A stretch of DNA of 64,000 nucleotides from Streptomyces sp. NRRL S-87 (GCF_000719335.1 NZ_JOGB01000012.1:1-64000), one strand, 5' to 3'; counted from the first letter of the stretch, positions 31,850 to 40,782 are shown. The notes: generated by a model not told the origin, from the letters alone. Numbers and translations: made by a program.

Positions 31850-33196
31850 GTGAGCTGCTGGAACAGGCGATCGCGCCGCACGTTGGCGGCCTTGGCGACA
31901 ACCGGCCTGCTGATCGCGCCCCTGTCGGCGCAGGCGGCGTACGCGGCGGACACCCCGTCCCCGTCGACATCGGCTTCCCAGAACGCCGACGACACCGGAT
32001 TCCCCCAGCTCACACCGGAGGTCGCGCGCAAGCTCGACCGGGTCCTGCGCGAGACGATGCGCACGACCAAGGTGCCCGGTGCGATCGTGGGCCTCTGGGC
32101 CCCCGGCAAGGGCAGCTACGTCAAGACCTTCGGCTTCTCCAACGTCCCGCCGCCCTCGGGCCGGACACCGGGAGCGGCACCGGCGGCGACCCCCGAGCCG
32201 ATGTCCACCGACTTCTACTCGCGCATCGGCAGCCTGACGAAGACCTTCACCGTCACCGCGCTGCTGGAGCTGGTCGACCAGGGCAAGATCTCGCTCGACG
32301 ACCCGATCTCGAAGTACTACACGGACCTGCCGGCCGGCTCCAAGACCACCCTGGCCGACCTGGACAAGATCACGATCCGGGACCTCGCCGGCATGCGCAG
32401 CGGTCTCTACAGCTACTCGTTCGACCCGGGCTTCCAGCAGGCCTTCTTCACGGACCCGGACCGCCCGTTCACCCCGCAGGAGCTCCTGGACTACGCCTGG
32501 AAGCACCCGGTCATGTCCCCGCCGAACAAGGAGTTCTTCTACAGCAACACCAACCTCATCCTGCTGGGCCTGGTGGTCGAGAAGCTCACCGGCCGGCCGC
32601 TGCAGGACGTCATCAAGGACGACGTCACCGACCCGGCCGGCATGAACCGCACCAGCTTCCCGACCGACGCCGCCTTCCCGTCGCCGCACCCGCAGGGCTA
32701 CACGAACCAGACCCTGAGCGGCCAGGTCGAGGACACGACCGACTGGAACCCCTCCTGGGGCTGGGCGGCCGGCGCGATGATCTCCACCCTCGACGACCTG
32801 CACACCTGGGCCAAGGTGATGGCCACGGGCGTCCTGCCCAACGGCAACCGCCTGATCAGCAAGGAGACGCAGAAGCAGCGGCTGACCACCCCGCCCACGA
32901 CCATCCCCGGCGCGGGCTACGGACTGGGCATCTTCAACGTCCAGGGCTGGATCGGGCACAACGGCTCGCTGCCCGGCTACGAGGCCCTCGCGATGTACCT
33001 GCCGGAGGCGGACGCCACGATGGTGGTGCTCCTCAACACCGACATCCTGGTGGACGGCGTCCACGAGCCGAGCACGCTCTTCGGCCAGGCGATCACCCAG
33101 GTCGTGACCCCGAACCACGTCTACTTCCTCCCCGCGGGCAACGCCGCCAGCGCCTCGGCCAGCCCGACCACGCCGAAGTCGCCGGGCCCCCGGTAA
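31850..33196 (+). CDS. Secreted serine hydrolase, beta-lactamase/DD-peptidase fold
   Basis: 448 residues, signal peptide to about residue 33 (LATTGLLIAPLSAQAAYAAD). The beta-lactamase-fold motifs are in place: SxxK in FYSRIGSLTKTFTVTALLE near residue 130, YxN in FFYSNTNLILLGLVVEKL near residue 229, and HNGSLPGYEALAMYL in place of KTG. This set is typical of class C-like DD-carboxypeptidases and esterases. It may act on cell-wall peptides or on esters. The GTG start has GGAGGAGGA upstream. A short Ser/Pro tail ends the protein. Confidence 0.85.
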   Translation: MSCWNRRSRRTLAALATTGLLIAPLSAQAAYAADTPSPSTSASQNADDTGFPQLTPEVARKLDRVLRETMRTTKVPGAIVGLWAPGKGSYVKTFGFSNVPPPSGRTPGAAPAATPEPMSTDFYSRIGSLTKTFTVTALLELVDQGKISLDDPISKYYTDLPAGSKTTLADLDKITIRDLAGMRSGLYSYSFDPGFQQAFFTDPDRPFTPQELLDYAWKHPVMSPPNKEFFYSNTNLILLGLVVEKLTGRPLQDVIKDDVTDPAGMNRTSFPTDAAFPSPHPQGYTNQTLSGQVEDTTDWNPSWGWAAGAMISTLDDLHTWAKVMATGVLPNGNRLISKETQKQRLTTPPTTIPGAGYGLGIFNVQGWIGHNGSLPGYEALAMYLPEADATMVVLLNTDILVDGVHEPSTLFGQAITQVVTPNHVYFLPAGNAASASASPTTPKSPGPR

Positions 33197-33211
33197 CCCG
33201 ACCCACCGCCC

Positions 33212-33244
33212 CCACCGCCCTCGGCTCCCGGCCGGGGGCGGTGG
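33212..33244. terminator. Bidirectional stem-loop between convergent hydrolase genes
   Basis: A 13-bp stem with one mismatch (CCACCGCCCTCGG / CCGGGGGCGGTGG) and a 7-base loop, 16 bases after the serine hydrolase stop codon. Confidence 0.75.
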
Positions 33245-33340
33245 AACGCCCCGCGCCCGGACCGCCGGGAGGGGGACGGGCGGTACGGGCGCGGGGGGGG
33301 CGCCGGATGGCGCCGGGGACCGGGGCGGGACGCGCGTGGG

Positions 33341-33426
33341 GGGTCGCGTCGTCCTCCCCGGGGGTGCGGGTCAGCGGGCGGCGGGGGTCGCGTCGTCCTC
33401 CCCGGGGTGCGGGTCAGCGGGCGGCG
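33341..33426. repeat. 43-bp tandem duplication across the chitinase 3' end
   Basis: Two near-identical copies (33341-33383 and 33385-33426; one base shorter in the second) contain GGGTCGCGTCGTCCTCCCCG and the reverse complement of the chitinase stop region. The copy inside the gene includes the real TGA; the outer copy is a duplicate of the stop codon context. Confidence 0.9.
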
Positions 33427-34904
33427 AAGGCCTTCGTGAAGGCCAGCGGGGCCTGGAGGATCGACGAACAGGTGGGGTCGGCCGCGTTCTTGGCGCCGCC
33501 GGGGCACTGCTTGTCGCGGGCACCGGACCACATCGCGAGCCAGCCCAGGCCCTTGGAACGGGCGAACTTCGCCAGCTGGGTGGCGTCCTCGACCGTGAAG
33601 ACCTCGCTCGCGACGTCGTTCACGCCGATCATCGGGGTCACCGCCACCGTCTTCCACGCCGCCGCGTCCGACAGCCCCAGCACGCCCTTGATCTGGGCCT
33701 GGGTGGCGGTGGCGGCCTGGATCGCGTAGCCGCCCATGTCCCCGCTGTACGCCGGGCCGTAGTCCATCGCCATGATGTTGACGGCGTCGATGTCCACGCC
33801 GTTGCGCTTGGCGTTCGCCAGCAGGTCGATGCCGGGCTGGGTCAGCCCCTCGGGCATGACCGGCAGGGTGAAGGAGACCTTGAGGCCGGGGTGCTTGCGC
33901 TGGAGCTGGGCGATGGCCTGGGCGCGCCGGGTGTTGGCCGCGGTGTCCGGCAGCGCGGCGCCCTCGATGTCGAAGTCGGCCTTGGTGAGCCGATAGGTGT
34001 CGATGACCTTGCCGTACGCGGCCGCGACGTCCGAGGCGGAGGAGCAGGCCAGGGCGAGTTCGGAGCCGGCCGCGCCGCCGAACGAGACGCGCACGTCGCC
34101 GCCCTTGGCGCGCAGGGCCGGTATCTGGGAGGCCACGCGGTCGTCGCCGAGCGCGCTGACGCCGCCCCACAGCGGGTTGCAGCCGCCGCCGGAAGTGACG
34201 AAGGCGAGGTTGAACTCCTTGACGCCGGTCGCCGCCGCGGTGCCGACCAGGTCGAAGGCCGGGTAGAGGGAGGTGTCCACGTACGGCGCGAAGGCCGCGC
34301 TCGTGCCGCCGCCGGGCGGCACGGTCGGGGTGGAGGTGGGCCGGGGGGTGGCGGTGGGCTTGGCGGTGGCCGTCGGCCTGCCGGTGGGGCGCGTGGTCGC
34401 CGTCGGGGTGGGCTGGGCGGTGGGCCGGGTGGTCGGGCGGCCGGTGGGCTGCGGGGTGGTGCCCGAATCGGCCGAGCAGCGCTCCTTGTTGATGAGGCAG
34501 CCCGTGGGGTTGCCGGGGCCGCTCGTGGCCGAGGTGACGAATCCGACCGTGGCGGTGGCGCCGGGGGCCAGGCCCGCCGTGTCCCAGCGGGGCGGCCGGA
34601 CGGTGACGTGGCGGCCGCTGACGGTCTGCTCCCCGTTCCACAGGGAGGCCAGGGAGGTGCCGGCGGGCAGATCGAACTCCAGGGTCCAGTCCTTCAGCGG
34701 TTCGGTGCCGTTGTTGGTGACGGCGTACTGGCCGGTGTAGCCGGTGGTCCAGCTGCTGGACCGGGTGAAGGTCGCGCCGACCGAGGCGGCGTTCGCGGTG
34801 CCCGTGAGGACGATCGCGGTACCGCCGACGGCGGCCACGACCGCGAGGGCGCCGGCCGCCTTGGCCTTGCCGCTCGCCGTGCGGCGGTGTGAGTTCGGAG
34901 CCAT
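33414..34904 (-). CDS. Secreted GH18 chitinase-like protein with CBM2 domain
   Basis: 496 residues. Signal peptide to about residue 39 (VAAVGGTAIVLTGTANA). CBM2 at about 41-145 (FTRSSSWTTGYTGQYAVTNN, LKDWTLEFDLPAG), binding chitin or cellulose. A Thr/Pro/Arg linker of about 60 residues follows (TTRPTGRPTATAKPTATP). The GH18 domain has DVRVSFGGAAGSELA and the catalytic TKADFDIEGAALPDTAAN, in which the final Glu is the acid. NIMAMDYGPAYSGDM and LGWLAMWSGARDKQC close it. It hydrolyses chitin outside the cell. No DasR-like box was found at its promoter. The ATG is preceded by GGCAGGCACTC. Confidence 0.9.
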   Translation of the reverse strand: MAPNSHRRTASGKAKAAGALAVVAAVGGTAIVLTGTANAASVGATFTRSSSWTTGYTGQYAVTNNGTEPLKDWTLEFDLPAGTSLASLWNGEQTVSGRHVTVRPPRWDTAGLAPGATATVGFVTSATSGPGNPTGCLINKERCSADSGTTPQPTGRPTTRPTAQPTPTATTRPTGRPTATAKPTATPRPTSTPTVPPGGGTSAAFAPYVDTSLYPAFDLVGTAAATGVKEFNLAFVTSGGGCNPLWGGVSALGDDRVASQIPALRAKGGDVRVSFGGAAGSELALACSSASDVAAAYGKVIDTYRLTKADFDIEGAALPDTAANTRRAQAIAQLQRKHPGLKVSFTLPVMPEGLTQPGIDLLANAKRNGVDIDAVNIMAMDYGPAYSGDMGGYAIQAATATQAQIKGVLGLSDAAAWKTVAVTPMIGVNDVASEVFTVEDATQLAKFARSKGLGWLAMWSGARDKQCPGGAKNAADPTCSSILQAPLAFTKAFAAR

Positions 34905-35267
34905 GAGTGCCTGCCTCTGCTGCGGTGCGGTGGTGGGGACAGGAGCAGCACGCTAGCGGCGGGAAATCCGGCAAAGCGGTCGTAGGGGCGCACCGGCCAG
35001 GATCTTGAGGCTGGCTTAAGGCGGGCATCGGAGGTGATTAACCGCCCGTCGCACGGGGTGCGTTGACGGTCGCACGGCGTGCGTGTCCCGTCGTACGGGG
35101 TGCGTTCGCCGCGCGGGGCGGCGCCCGCCCGGTCCCTCGCCCGCCCCGGAAAACGCCAGTCCCGCCTCCGAACGGCTCGTGGCCGCAGGGGCGGGACGGG
35201 TTGGCACGTGGTGGGGTGCCCGGGGCGGCCCCGGGTTCGGGGCCCGCGCGCGAGCGGCGCCGGGGAA

Positions 35268-36050
35268 TCAGCCGCGGGCGGCCCGGTCGCCACGGCGCCT
35301 GCGCCAGGCGGCGCCCGCGGCGGCACCGATCAGGGCGGCCACGACCACCCCCGCGGTGGTCCACCAGGCGGCGCCCCGGCCGGAGTCGGGCTCGGTGTCG
35401 GCGTCCGAGCCGGTACCGGTCCGCGAGGTGCGGGCCGCGGTGGCGGGCACCTGCGGTGTGGACGCGGCGGGTGAGGCCGCGGGTCCCGTCGCGGGCGGCA
35501 CGCCCGGGCCGCCGGCGGCGCCGGTCGACGTACCCGCGGAAGCCCCTGCGGAAGCGGCAGCGGTCGGGCCCGCGGAAGGGCGCGCCGCCGCGGTCGTGTC
35601 GACGACCGGGACGTCCACCCGGCCGGCCGCGCGGCCGAGGGCCGGGAACCCCGCCTCGACCGTGACCTGCCACGTGCCGGGCGGCAGCGTCTCGGCGGTG
35701 GTCCAGCCGGCGGGCGTGCCCGGGTCGCGGACCAGCTTCCAGGGGCCGGCGGTGCGCGAGCCGTCGGGGCTGGTGGCGAACACGGTGGCGGCCACCTCCT
35801 CGTCGAGGGCGTCGCCGTCGTTCTCCCACGTGACGGTGGTGGTCACGTGGCCCTGGCGCTGGCCGGTGAGCGTGATCTTCAGGGTGTCGCCGTGGGCGTG
35901 CGCGGGACCGGCCCCCAGGATCAGGGCGAGGAACAGTGCCACGACCACGGTCAGGGACGGTCCGGGCGTCGGGAGGACGCTCCCGCCGCGGACGGGGCCG
36001 GGGCCCGCGGTGGCGGCGGACGGGGCAGAAACGGTTCTTCGTATGCGCAT
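35268..36050 (-). CDS. Exported membrane-anchored protein, CopC/YtkA-like beta domain
   Basis: 260 residues. The signal segment is SLTVVVALFLALILGAGPAH with a mature start at about HAHGDTLKITLTG. One beta-sandwich domain (TTTVTWENDGDALDEEVAAT, PPGTWQVTVEAGFPAL, GRVDVPVVDT) resembles CopC/FixH/YtkA-like periplasmic folds. A long Ala/Ser/Gly/Pro stalk follows, then a C-terminal transmembrane helix (WWTTAGVVVAALIGAAAG) and a basic end. The His in the mature start could bind copper, but other Cu ligands are not clear. Function is uncertain. The ATG has GAGAGGAC about 10 bases upstream. Confidence 0.65.
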   Translation of the reverse strand: MRIRRTVSAPSAATAGPGPVRGGSVLPTPGPSLTVVVALFLALILGAGPAHAHGDTLKITLTGQRQGHVTTTVTWENDGDALDEEVAATVFATSPDGSRTAGPWKLVRDPGTPAGWTTAETLPPGTWQVTVEAGFPALGRAAGRVDVPVVDTTAAARPSAGPTAAASAGASAGTSTGAAGGPGVPPATGPAASPAASTPQVPATAARTSRTGTGSDADTEPDSGRGAAWWTTAGVVVAALIGAAAGAAWRRRRGDRAARG

Positions 36051-36244
36051 GGGTGTCGCTGTCCTCTCCGGGATGGAACTCCGGGGTGGCCGGACCGCGG
36101 GCCCGGCCCGAGGGGCCGGGGCGCGCGGCCCGGGGGCGAATGAGGGGTTGCGCGATGGGCGGCCGCCCCCCGACGGCCGCCCACCGCCGCTCCGGCCGGA
36201 TCGCGGCGGATCCGGCCGGAGGGGTGGGGAGGCGGTGCCTGCGG

Positions 36245-38335
36245 TCAGGCGGCCTTGCGGAGGGTCCAGGCCTGGGCCGGGCGGCCGTCGACGGGCTGGA
36301 GGTCGAGCAGCCAGGCGCCGTAGTACGGGCGGCCGCTCACCGACAGGGCGTACGCACCGCTGCGGTCGGCCACCGTGACGGTGCCGTTGGCGGCGCGCAC
36401 CCGCCACTGCTGGGAGGCGTCCGAGCCGCAGGTGCGCTGCGCGACCCACATGCCGCGGGAGGGCGCGCCGCCGGGCTGGAGGCACTTGCCGGAGGCGGCG
36501 GAGCGGATCCGGACGAGGCCGTTGCCAACGTTGTCGAAGGACCACTGCTGCTGCGCGTACCCGGTGCTCTGCGCGCCCACCAGCACGGTTCCGTCGGCGG
36601 TGCGGCCGCCCCAGACCTCGGCCGCGAGGCCGGTGCTGCCGTTGCCCAGCAGGTAGCGGGCACCGGGGTGGGTGGTGGTGTTGTCGCCGGCGCCGGAGGT
36701 GCGGAACGAGGCGGCGCGGCCGGGTCCGCTGTCGCGGCCCGCGGAGTCGCGGACGGAGACGGCGACCTTGTACGTCGTACCGGGGCGCAGGTTGTAGATG
36801 CGCACGGCGGTCGACTGGGTCCACGTCAGGTGGCGGCCGTCCAGCAGCACCTGGTACCAGGCGGCGCCGGAGACGGCGGGCCAGCTGGCCACCGCCGAGT
36901 CGGCGGTGATCTGGCCGACGGTCGCGTCGGGGCCGGTGCCGGGGCGGGGGGTCGGGGTGGGGGTCGGGTGCGGATCGGGGTCCGTACCGTCGCCGCCCTT
37001 GCCCTTCATCAGGAACTGGTTGTCCGCGACGTTCCAGTGGGTCGAGAGGTAGCTGCCCGACCGCGGGCTGGTGTTGAAGTAGTCGTCGTGGTTGCAGTCG
37101 AGGATGTTCTCGCTGGCCGGGTTGGTGCAGATGTTGCGCATCTGCGGGTAGTACGGGGTGTCCGAGTAGCACATGACGTCGTTCTCGTCCGTGCAGTGGG
37201 CGCCCCGGCTGGTGTTGGGCGCGCTGTTGTTGACCGCGCCCAGGTTGTGGCCGAGCTCGTGGGCGGCGGTGTGGCCGCCCCAGCAGCCGGTGTCGCTGCG
37301 GCCGTAGGAGGGGCCGAAGTTGCTCAGGTTGTTCTGGCCGGGCCGCTCGTCACCGTTGAAGGTGCCGATGCCGCAGTAGACCTGGGCGTCCGCGAAGATC
37401 ATGTACTTGCGGTCGCGGCGGTTCAGGCCCTTGCCTGCCAGCGCGTTGTTGGTGGCGCTGAACTCGCTGAGCGCGGAGTCCGGGAGCTCGATGTCGAGCA
37501 CCGTCGGGGTGCAGTCCGAGGCCGTGACGTAGCGGATGTGCCGGACGCCGCCGGTCTCCTTGGCGCTGTTGCTGTAGATGAGGTCCGCGTCGACGGCCCA
37601 CTTGCGGAACGAGGCCACGTAGCTGGCGTAGCGGTCGTTGCCGGGACCGTGGACGTAGACGACCTGGACGCGGTTGCCGCTGCTGCCGTCGCCGTCGCAC
37701 TGGACGGTCTGGCCGGCGGGGCCGGCCGCGGCCGTGCCGCCACTGGCGGCGGTGCCGCCGTAGCCGCCCGCACCGCCGTAGCCGCCGGCGCCCTTGGGCG
37801 GGCGCGGCGCGTCCGCGGGGGCCTTCACTGCCGCCTTGGCGTCGGCGGCGGGCGCGTCCTGAGAGCGGCCGCCCGCCGGTGCGGCGGAGGAGGGACCCGC
37901 GGCCGGGTCGGACGCCGTCGCACGGGACTTGATGACCGGCGGGGTGTCCTTCTTGATGTCGACGCCCTTGGGCGGCGCGTCCGGGCCGTGGGTGCACAGG
38001 CCGCCGCGGGTGCGGTACACGCCCACGCAGCGGTCGCCCTTGGGCGCGGTGGCCAATCCCTCGTAGACCATGCCACGGGCCTTCTGGTCCGCCGGTACGG
38101 CGAGCAGCGGCGCGGGCTCCTTGTCGCGCGCCGGCGCGGACGCCGGGGTGAGCGCCCCGGGGACGGCCGCGGGGCCCCCCTCGGCGATCGGCGTGGCCTG
38201 CGCCCCCTCGAGGCCACCGGTGTAAAGGAAGCCCGCGGCGATCGCGGCCGCGAGGGCCGTACCGGCTCCGGCGAATATGAGCCGGGGCTTCCTGTGTCGA
38301 TTCTGACGTTGTTTCAGCTGCCGATGTCTGGACAT
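36245..38335 (-). CDS. Exported metzincin-like protease with FN3 and ricin-type lectin domains
   Basis: 696 residues. The N-terminal anchor/signal is RHRKPRLIFAGAGTALAAAI. A Pro/Ala-rich region follows, then the reprolysin-like protease: GGHTAAHELGHNLGAVNNSA near residue 340 with HExxH and the Met-turn in NDVMCYSD. The third zinc position of HExxHxxGxxH is Asn here. FN3 at about 460-550 (WPAVSGAAWYQVLLDGRHLT), then a ricin-B trefoil (QQQWSFDNVGNGLVRIRSAA, SGKCLQPGG, QWRVRAANG) that binds sugars. It is an extracellular protease targeted to glycans. The ATG follows GAGG by five bases. Confidence 0.85.
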   Translation of the reverse strand: MSRHRQLKQRQNRHRKPRLIFAGAGTALAAAIAAGFLYTGGLEGAQATPIAEGGPAAVPGALTPASAPARDKEPAPLLAVPADQKARGMVYEGLATAPKGDRCVGVYRTRGGLCTHGPDAPPKGVDIKKDTPPVIKSRATASDPAAGPSSAAPAGGRSQDAPAADAKAAVKAPADAPRPPKGAGGYGGAGGYGGTAASGGTAAAGPAGQTVQCDGDGSSGNRVQVVYVHGPGNDRYASYVASFRKWAVDADLIYSNSAKETGGVRHIRYVTASDCTPTVLDIELPDSALSEFSATNNALAGKGLNRRDRKYMIFADAQVYCGIGTFNGDERPGQNNLSNFGPSYGRSDTGCWGGHTAAHELGHNLGAVNNSAPNTSRGAHCTDENDVMCYSDTPYYPQMRNICTNPASENILDCNHDDYFNTSPRSGSYLSTHWNVADNQFLMKGKGGDGTDPDPHPTPTPTPRPGTGPDATVGQITADSAVASWPAVSGAAWYQVLLDGRHLTWTQSTAVRIYNLRPGTTYKVAVSVRDSAGRDSGPGRAASFRTSGAGDNTTTHPGARYLLGNGSTGLAAEVWGGRTADGTVLVGAQSTGYAQQQWSFDNVGNGLVRIRSAASGKCLQPGGAPSRGMWVAQRTCGSDASQQWRVRAANGTVTVADRSGAYALSVSGRPYYGAWLLDLQPVDGRPAQAWTLRKAA

Positions 38336-38709
38336 CTGCACCTCAATCCTGGGTCAGGAGACTGGGTTCGCAGAAGGCTGCCAGACGTTGACGGTGGCGA
38401 ATTCGGACAAACGGGAGCCGGCCCGGAGAATCCAACCTGTTACCAAGTGGTTCAATTTGATGAACAGTCAATTCTCTTAAAAACAAGGCGAGTTACGCGC
38501 GTCAACCAGGTGTGGTCCACACCAATTTAAGGATGTCGTTACCTGATCGAGATACTACGGAAGCGTAGGAAATACCCTGCTGACGGAAATTCAGTAAAGT
38601 ATTCATCTTTGTGATCACCTCGCGAATTCCCGTCGTCACGAGTGGTGATGGCGCGGCCCCACCCGTGTCCGCACAATGGAGGTCCACGGGTACGGAAGGG
38701 AGTCATCGG
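38336..38709. other. A/T-rich divergent promoter region
   Basis: A 370-bp spacer between the protease and the enoyl-CoA hydratase. It is markedly A/T-rich from 38390 to 38610 for this genome, with TTCAATTTGATGAACAG, TTAAGGATG and several TTGTGA/TTGACA-like hexamers. It probably contains promoters for both genes. No ORF was supported. Confidence 0.5.
38509..38523. promoter_or_regulatory. Palindrome GGTGTGG-T-CCACACC, possible GntR/DasR-like site
   Basis: Perfect 7-bp arms around one base. The core TGGTCCACACCA resembles the TGGTCCAGACCT element of Streptomyces chitinase promoters and the dre sites of DasR. It lies about 175 bases upstream of the protease start and 190 bases upstream of the crotonase start. 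Confidence 0.4.
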
Positions 38710-39492
38710 GTGGCAGCGAGGGAACCGGCGGTGCGGATCGAGCGCGACGGACCGGTGTTCACGGTGGTCCTCGACCGCCCCGAGGTGCGCAACGCCGTCG
38801 ACGGCCCGACGGCCGCCCAACTGGCCGACGCGTTCCGCGCGTTCGAGGCCGACGACGAGGCCGCGGTGGCCGTCCTGTGGGGCGCGGGCGGCACCTTCTG
38901 CGCCGGCGCGGACCTCAAGGCCGTGGGCTCCGAGCGCGGCAACCGGGTGGCCCCCGACGGCGACGGGCCCATGGGACCGACCCGGATGCGGGTGGGCAAG
39001 CCCGTCATCGCCGCGGTGGCCGGGCACGCGGTCGCCGGCGGCCTGGAGCTGGCCCTGTGGTGCGACCTCCGCGTGGTCGAGGAGGACGCGGTCTTCGGGG
39101 TGTTCTGCCGGCGGTGGGGCGTACCGCTGGTCGACGGCGGGACCGTGCGGCTGCCGCGGCTGATCGGCGAGAGCCGGGCCATGGACCTGATCCTCACCGG
39201 GCGCCCCGTACCGGCGGCCGAGGCGTACGCGATCGGTCTCGCCAACCGGCTCGTACCGCCGGGCGGGTCGCGCCGGGCGGCGGAGCGGCTGGCGCACGAG
39301 ATCGCCGGCTTCCCGCAGCTGTGCCTGCGCCACGACCGGCTCTCGGTACGGGACCAGCACGGGCTGCCCGAGGCCGAGGCGCTGGCGGGCGAGTACCGGC
39401 ACGGCCTGGTCCCGCTGACGGCCGGTGAGACCAGCAGCGGGGCCGCCCGGTTCGCGGCCGGGGCCGGCCGGCACGGCTCGTTCACCGAGTAG
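38710..39492 (+). CDS. Enoyl-CoA hydratase/isomerase family protein (crotonase)
   Basis: A 260-residue crotonase: FTVVLDRPEVRNAVDGPTAA, the oxyanion-hole strand GGTFCAGADLKAVGSE near residue 62, KPVIAAVAGHAVAGGLELAL, and GVFCRRWGVPLVDGGTVRLP where the catalytic Glu of hydratases is usually found (here Val-Pro-Leu-Val). The family hydrates or isomerises acyl-CoA thioesters. The missing Glu at the expected place makes the exact reaction uncertain. The GTG start has GAAGGGA eight bases upstream. It is cytoplasmic, with no beta-oxidation genes adjacent. Confidence 0.8.
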   Translation: MAAREPAVRIERDGPVFTVVLDRPEVRNAVDGPTAAQLADAFRAFEADDEAAVAVLWGAGGTFCAGADLKAVGSERGNRVAPDGDGPMGPTRMRVGKPVIAAVAGHAVAGGLELALWCDLRVVEEDAVFGVFCRRWGVPLVDGGTVRLPRLIGESRAMDLILTGRPVPAAEAYAIGLANRLVPPGGSRRAAERLAHEIAGFPQLCLRHDRLSVRDQHGLPEAEALAGEYRHGLVPLTAGETSSGAARFAAGAGRHGSFTE

Positions 39493-39536
39493 GGGGGCGT
39501 ATCCGGCCCTTATCCCCGATGGACCACAATTGCGGG

Positions 39537-40028
39537 ATGAGCGTTCACCACCCCCACGCGGAACCCGTCCCGACGCCCGGCCCGGCGGCCGCCCCGCCCG
39601 AGCCGACGCCGCTGTTCGCCTGGGCCGCCACCGGGGACGGGCCCGATCCGCTGCCGGTGGTGCACTTCACCACCGACGACCAGGAGGTGGCGCTCACGCC
39701 CGAGGGGCTGGCCCTGTGGCCGTACCACGAGGCGATCCGCGAGGGCGGCTGGCACCACTTCGCCGACTTCGACGCCTGGGCGGTACCGGCCGAGACGTGG
39801 GGTGCGGCGTACCGCCTGGAGGACGACATGTTCGTGGCCGGCGGCCCCGGGGCGTGTGCGACGTGGTACCAGGGCTCGCTGCGGCCGGACGAGGCGTGGG
39901 TGGCCGCCGCCCGGGCCGCGCAGAGCGTCGTGCTGCTGACGGCGCCGATCCAGCACCCGTCGATGTACGGGTACGCGGTCGAGGCCGGCGTGGCCTACGC
40001 GCTGCTGGTCCCGCTGATGGTGGTCTGA
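39537..40028 (+). CDS. Hypothetical protein
   Basis: Not recognised. The 163-residue product has a His/Pro-rich N-terminus (SVHHPHAEPVPTPGP), then LPVVHFTTDDQEVALTPEGL, AIREGGWHHFADFDAWAVPA and VLLTAPIQHPSMYGYAVEAG. No signal peptide; the end is hydrophobic. The second ATG is preferred: CACAAT ends six bases before it, which would suit a leaderless start, and no Shine-Dalgarno precedes either ATG. Confidence 0.55.
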   Translation: MSVHHPHAEPVPTPGPAAAPPEPTPLFAWAATGDGPDPLPVVHFTTDDQEVALTPEGLALWPYHEAIREGGWHHFADFDAWAVPAETWGAAYRLEDDMFVAGGPGACATWYQGSLRPDEAWVAAARAAQSVVLLTAPIQHPSMYGYAVEAGVAYALLVPLMVV

Positions 40029-40097
40029 GCCCCCGCGGCGGCGGGGCCCCACCAGCCGGCGGGGCCCCGGCGGGCCGTCCCTCGCGGAGGGGGTGGC

Positions 40098-40352
40098 CTA
40101 CGCCCAGCCGAAGCGGCGGTCGACCTCGCGGGCGAACTCCTCGAAGGTGAGGACCTCGTCCCCGTCCTTGTCGGCCGCGTCGAACAGGGCCGAGGAGGCG
40201 TCCGCGTCACCCAGCCCCCAGAACGGCAGGTCCCCGCTGGCGGCCAGGGTCGGCCCCTTGTCGCGCAGCGCGGAGATCACCTCCAGACGGGTGAGGACCC
40301 CGTCGTGGTTGAGGTCGAGCGCTTCGAACAGCTTGCGAGCCTTCTGGCTCAT
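40098..40352 (-). CDS. Small EF-hand calcium-binding protein
   Basis: 84 residues with two canonical EF-hand loops: DLNHDGVLTRLE near residues 13-24 and DKDGDEVLTFEEF near 61-73. Each has the D-x-D/N-x-D/G-G pattern and a final Glu. Helices KARKLFEALDL and SALFDAADK flank them. Calmodulin-like small EF-hand proteins of this kind occur in Streptomyces and probably sense cytoplasmic calcium; targets are unknown. The ATG has GGGAAGGGACC upstream. Confidence 0.9.
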   Translation of the reverse strand: MSQKARKLFEALDLNHDGVLTRLEVISALRDKGPTLAASGDLPFWGLGDADASSALFDAADKDGDEVLTFEEFAREVDRRFGWA

Positions 40353-40443
40353 GGGATGGTCCCTTCCCGAGCAGCGTCCAGGGGGCCGCCGTGGCCCGGG
40401 ACCCAGCTTATGAGGGGCCTCCGGGCCCCCCGCAGCGGGGTCG

Positions 40444-40782
40444 TCAGGGGCAGACCAGGCAGAACTCGTTTCCTTCCGGGTCCCGCAGCGTCCGGTACGC
40501 GCCCTGGTCGTCGGAGGTCAGCGGTCCGGCCGCGGTGGCCCCCAGCTCCAGGGCCCGCGCCACGCCGGCCGGTACGTCCGCGACCGCGACGTCGAGGTGC
40601 AGCCGGTTCTTGCCCGCCCGGGGCTCCGGTACCGGCTGGAAGGCCAGCCGCGGGAACCCGGGAGCGTCCACGTGCGACCAGCCCCGGGCCCGGTCGTGCG
40701 GCTCGCCGCCGAGGAGCGCGGACCAGAAGCGGGACAGGGCGCGGGGATCGGCGGAGTCGATCACGATCTGGGAGAGGCGCAC
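40444..40782 (-). CDS. VOC family protein
   Basis: A 112-residue VOC protein: RLSQIVIDSADPRALSRFWS, LLGGEPHDRARGWSHV, KNRLHLDVAVADVPAGVARA and YRTLRDPEGNEFCLVC. This is the glyoxalase-like 'DUF' variant of two paired modules seen widely in Streptomyces. The final Glu/Asn pattern fits a metal site. A GTG start was chosen because the upstream ATG extension is short and unlike the family N-terminus. Confidence 0.8.
   Translation of the reverse strand: MRLSQIVIDSADPRALSRFWSALLGGEPHDRARGWSHVDAPGFPRLAFQPVPEPRAGKNRLHLDVAVADVPAGVARALELGATAAGPLTSDDQGAYRTLRDPEGNEFCLVCP

Noticed and set aside
35083..38530. Very long plus-strand frames (up to 864 codons) opposite the secreted protease genes
   Set aside because: Composition is Gly/Ala/Arg/Val shadow coding of the minus-strand genes, with no domain recognised.
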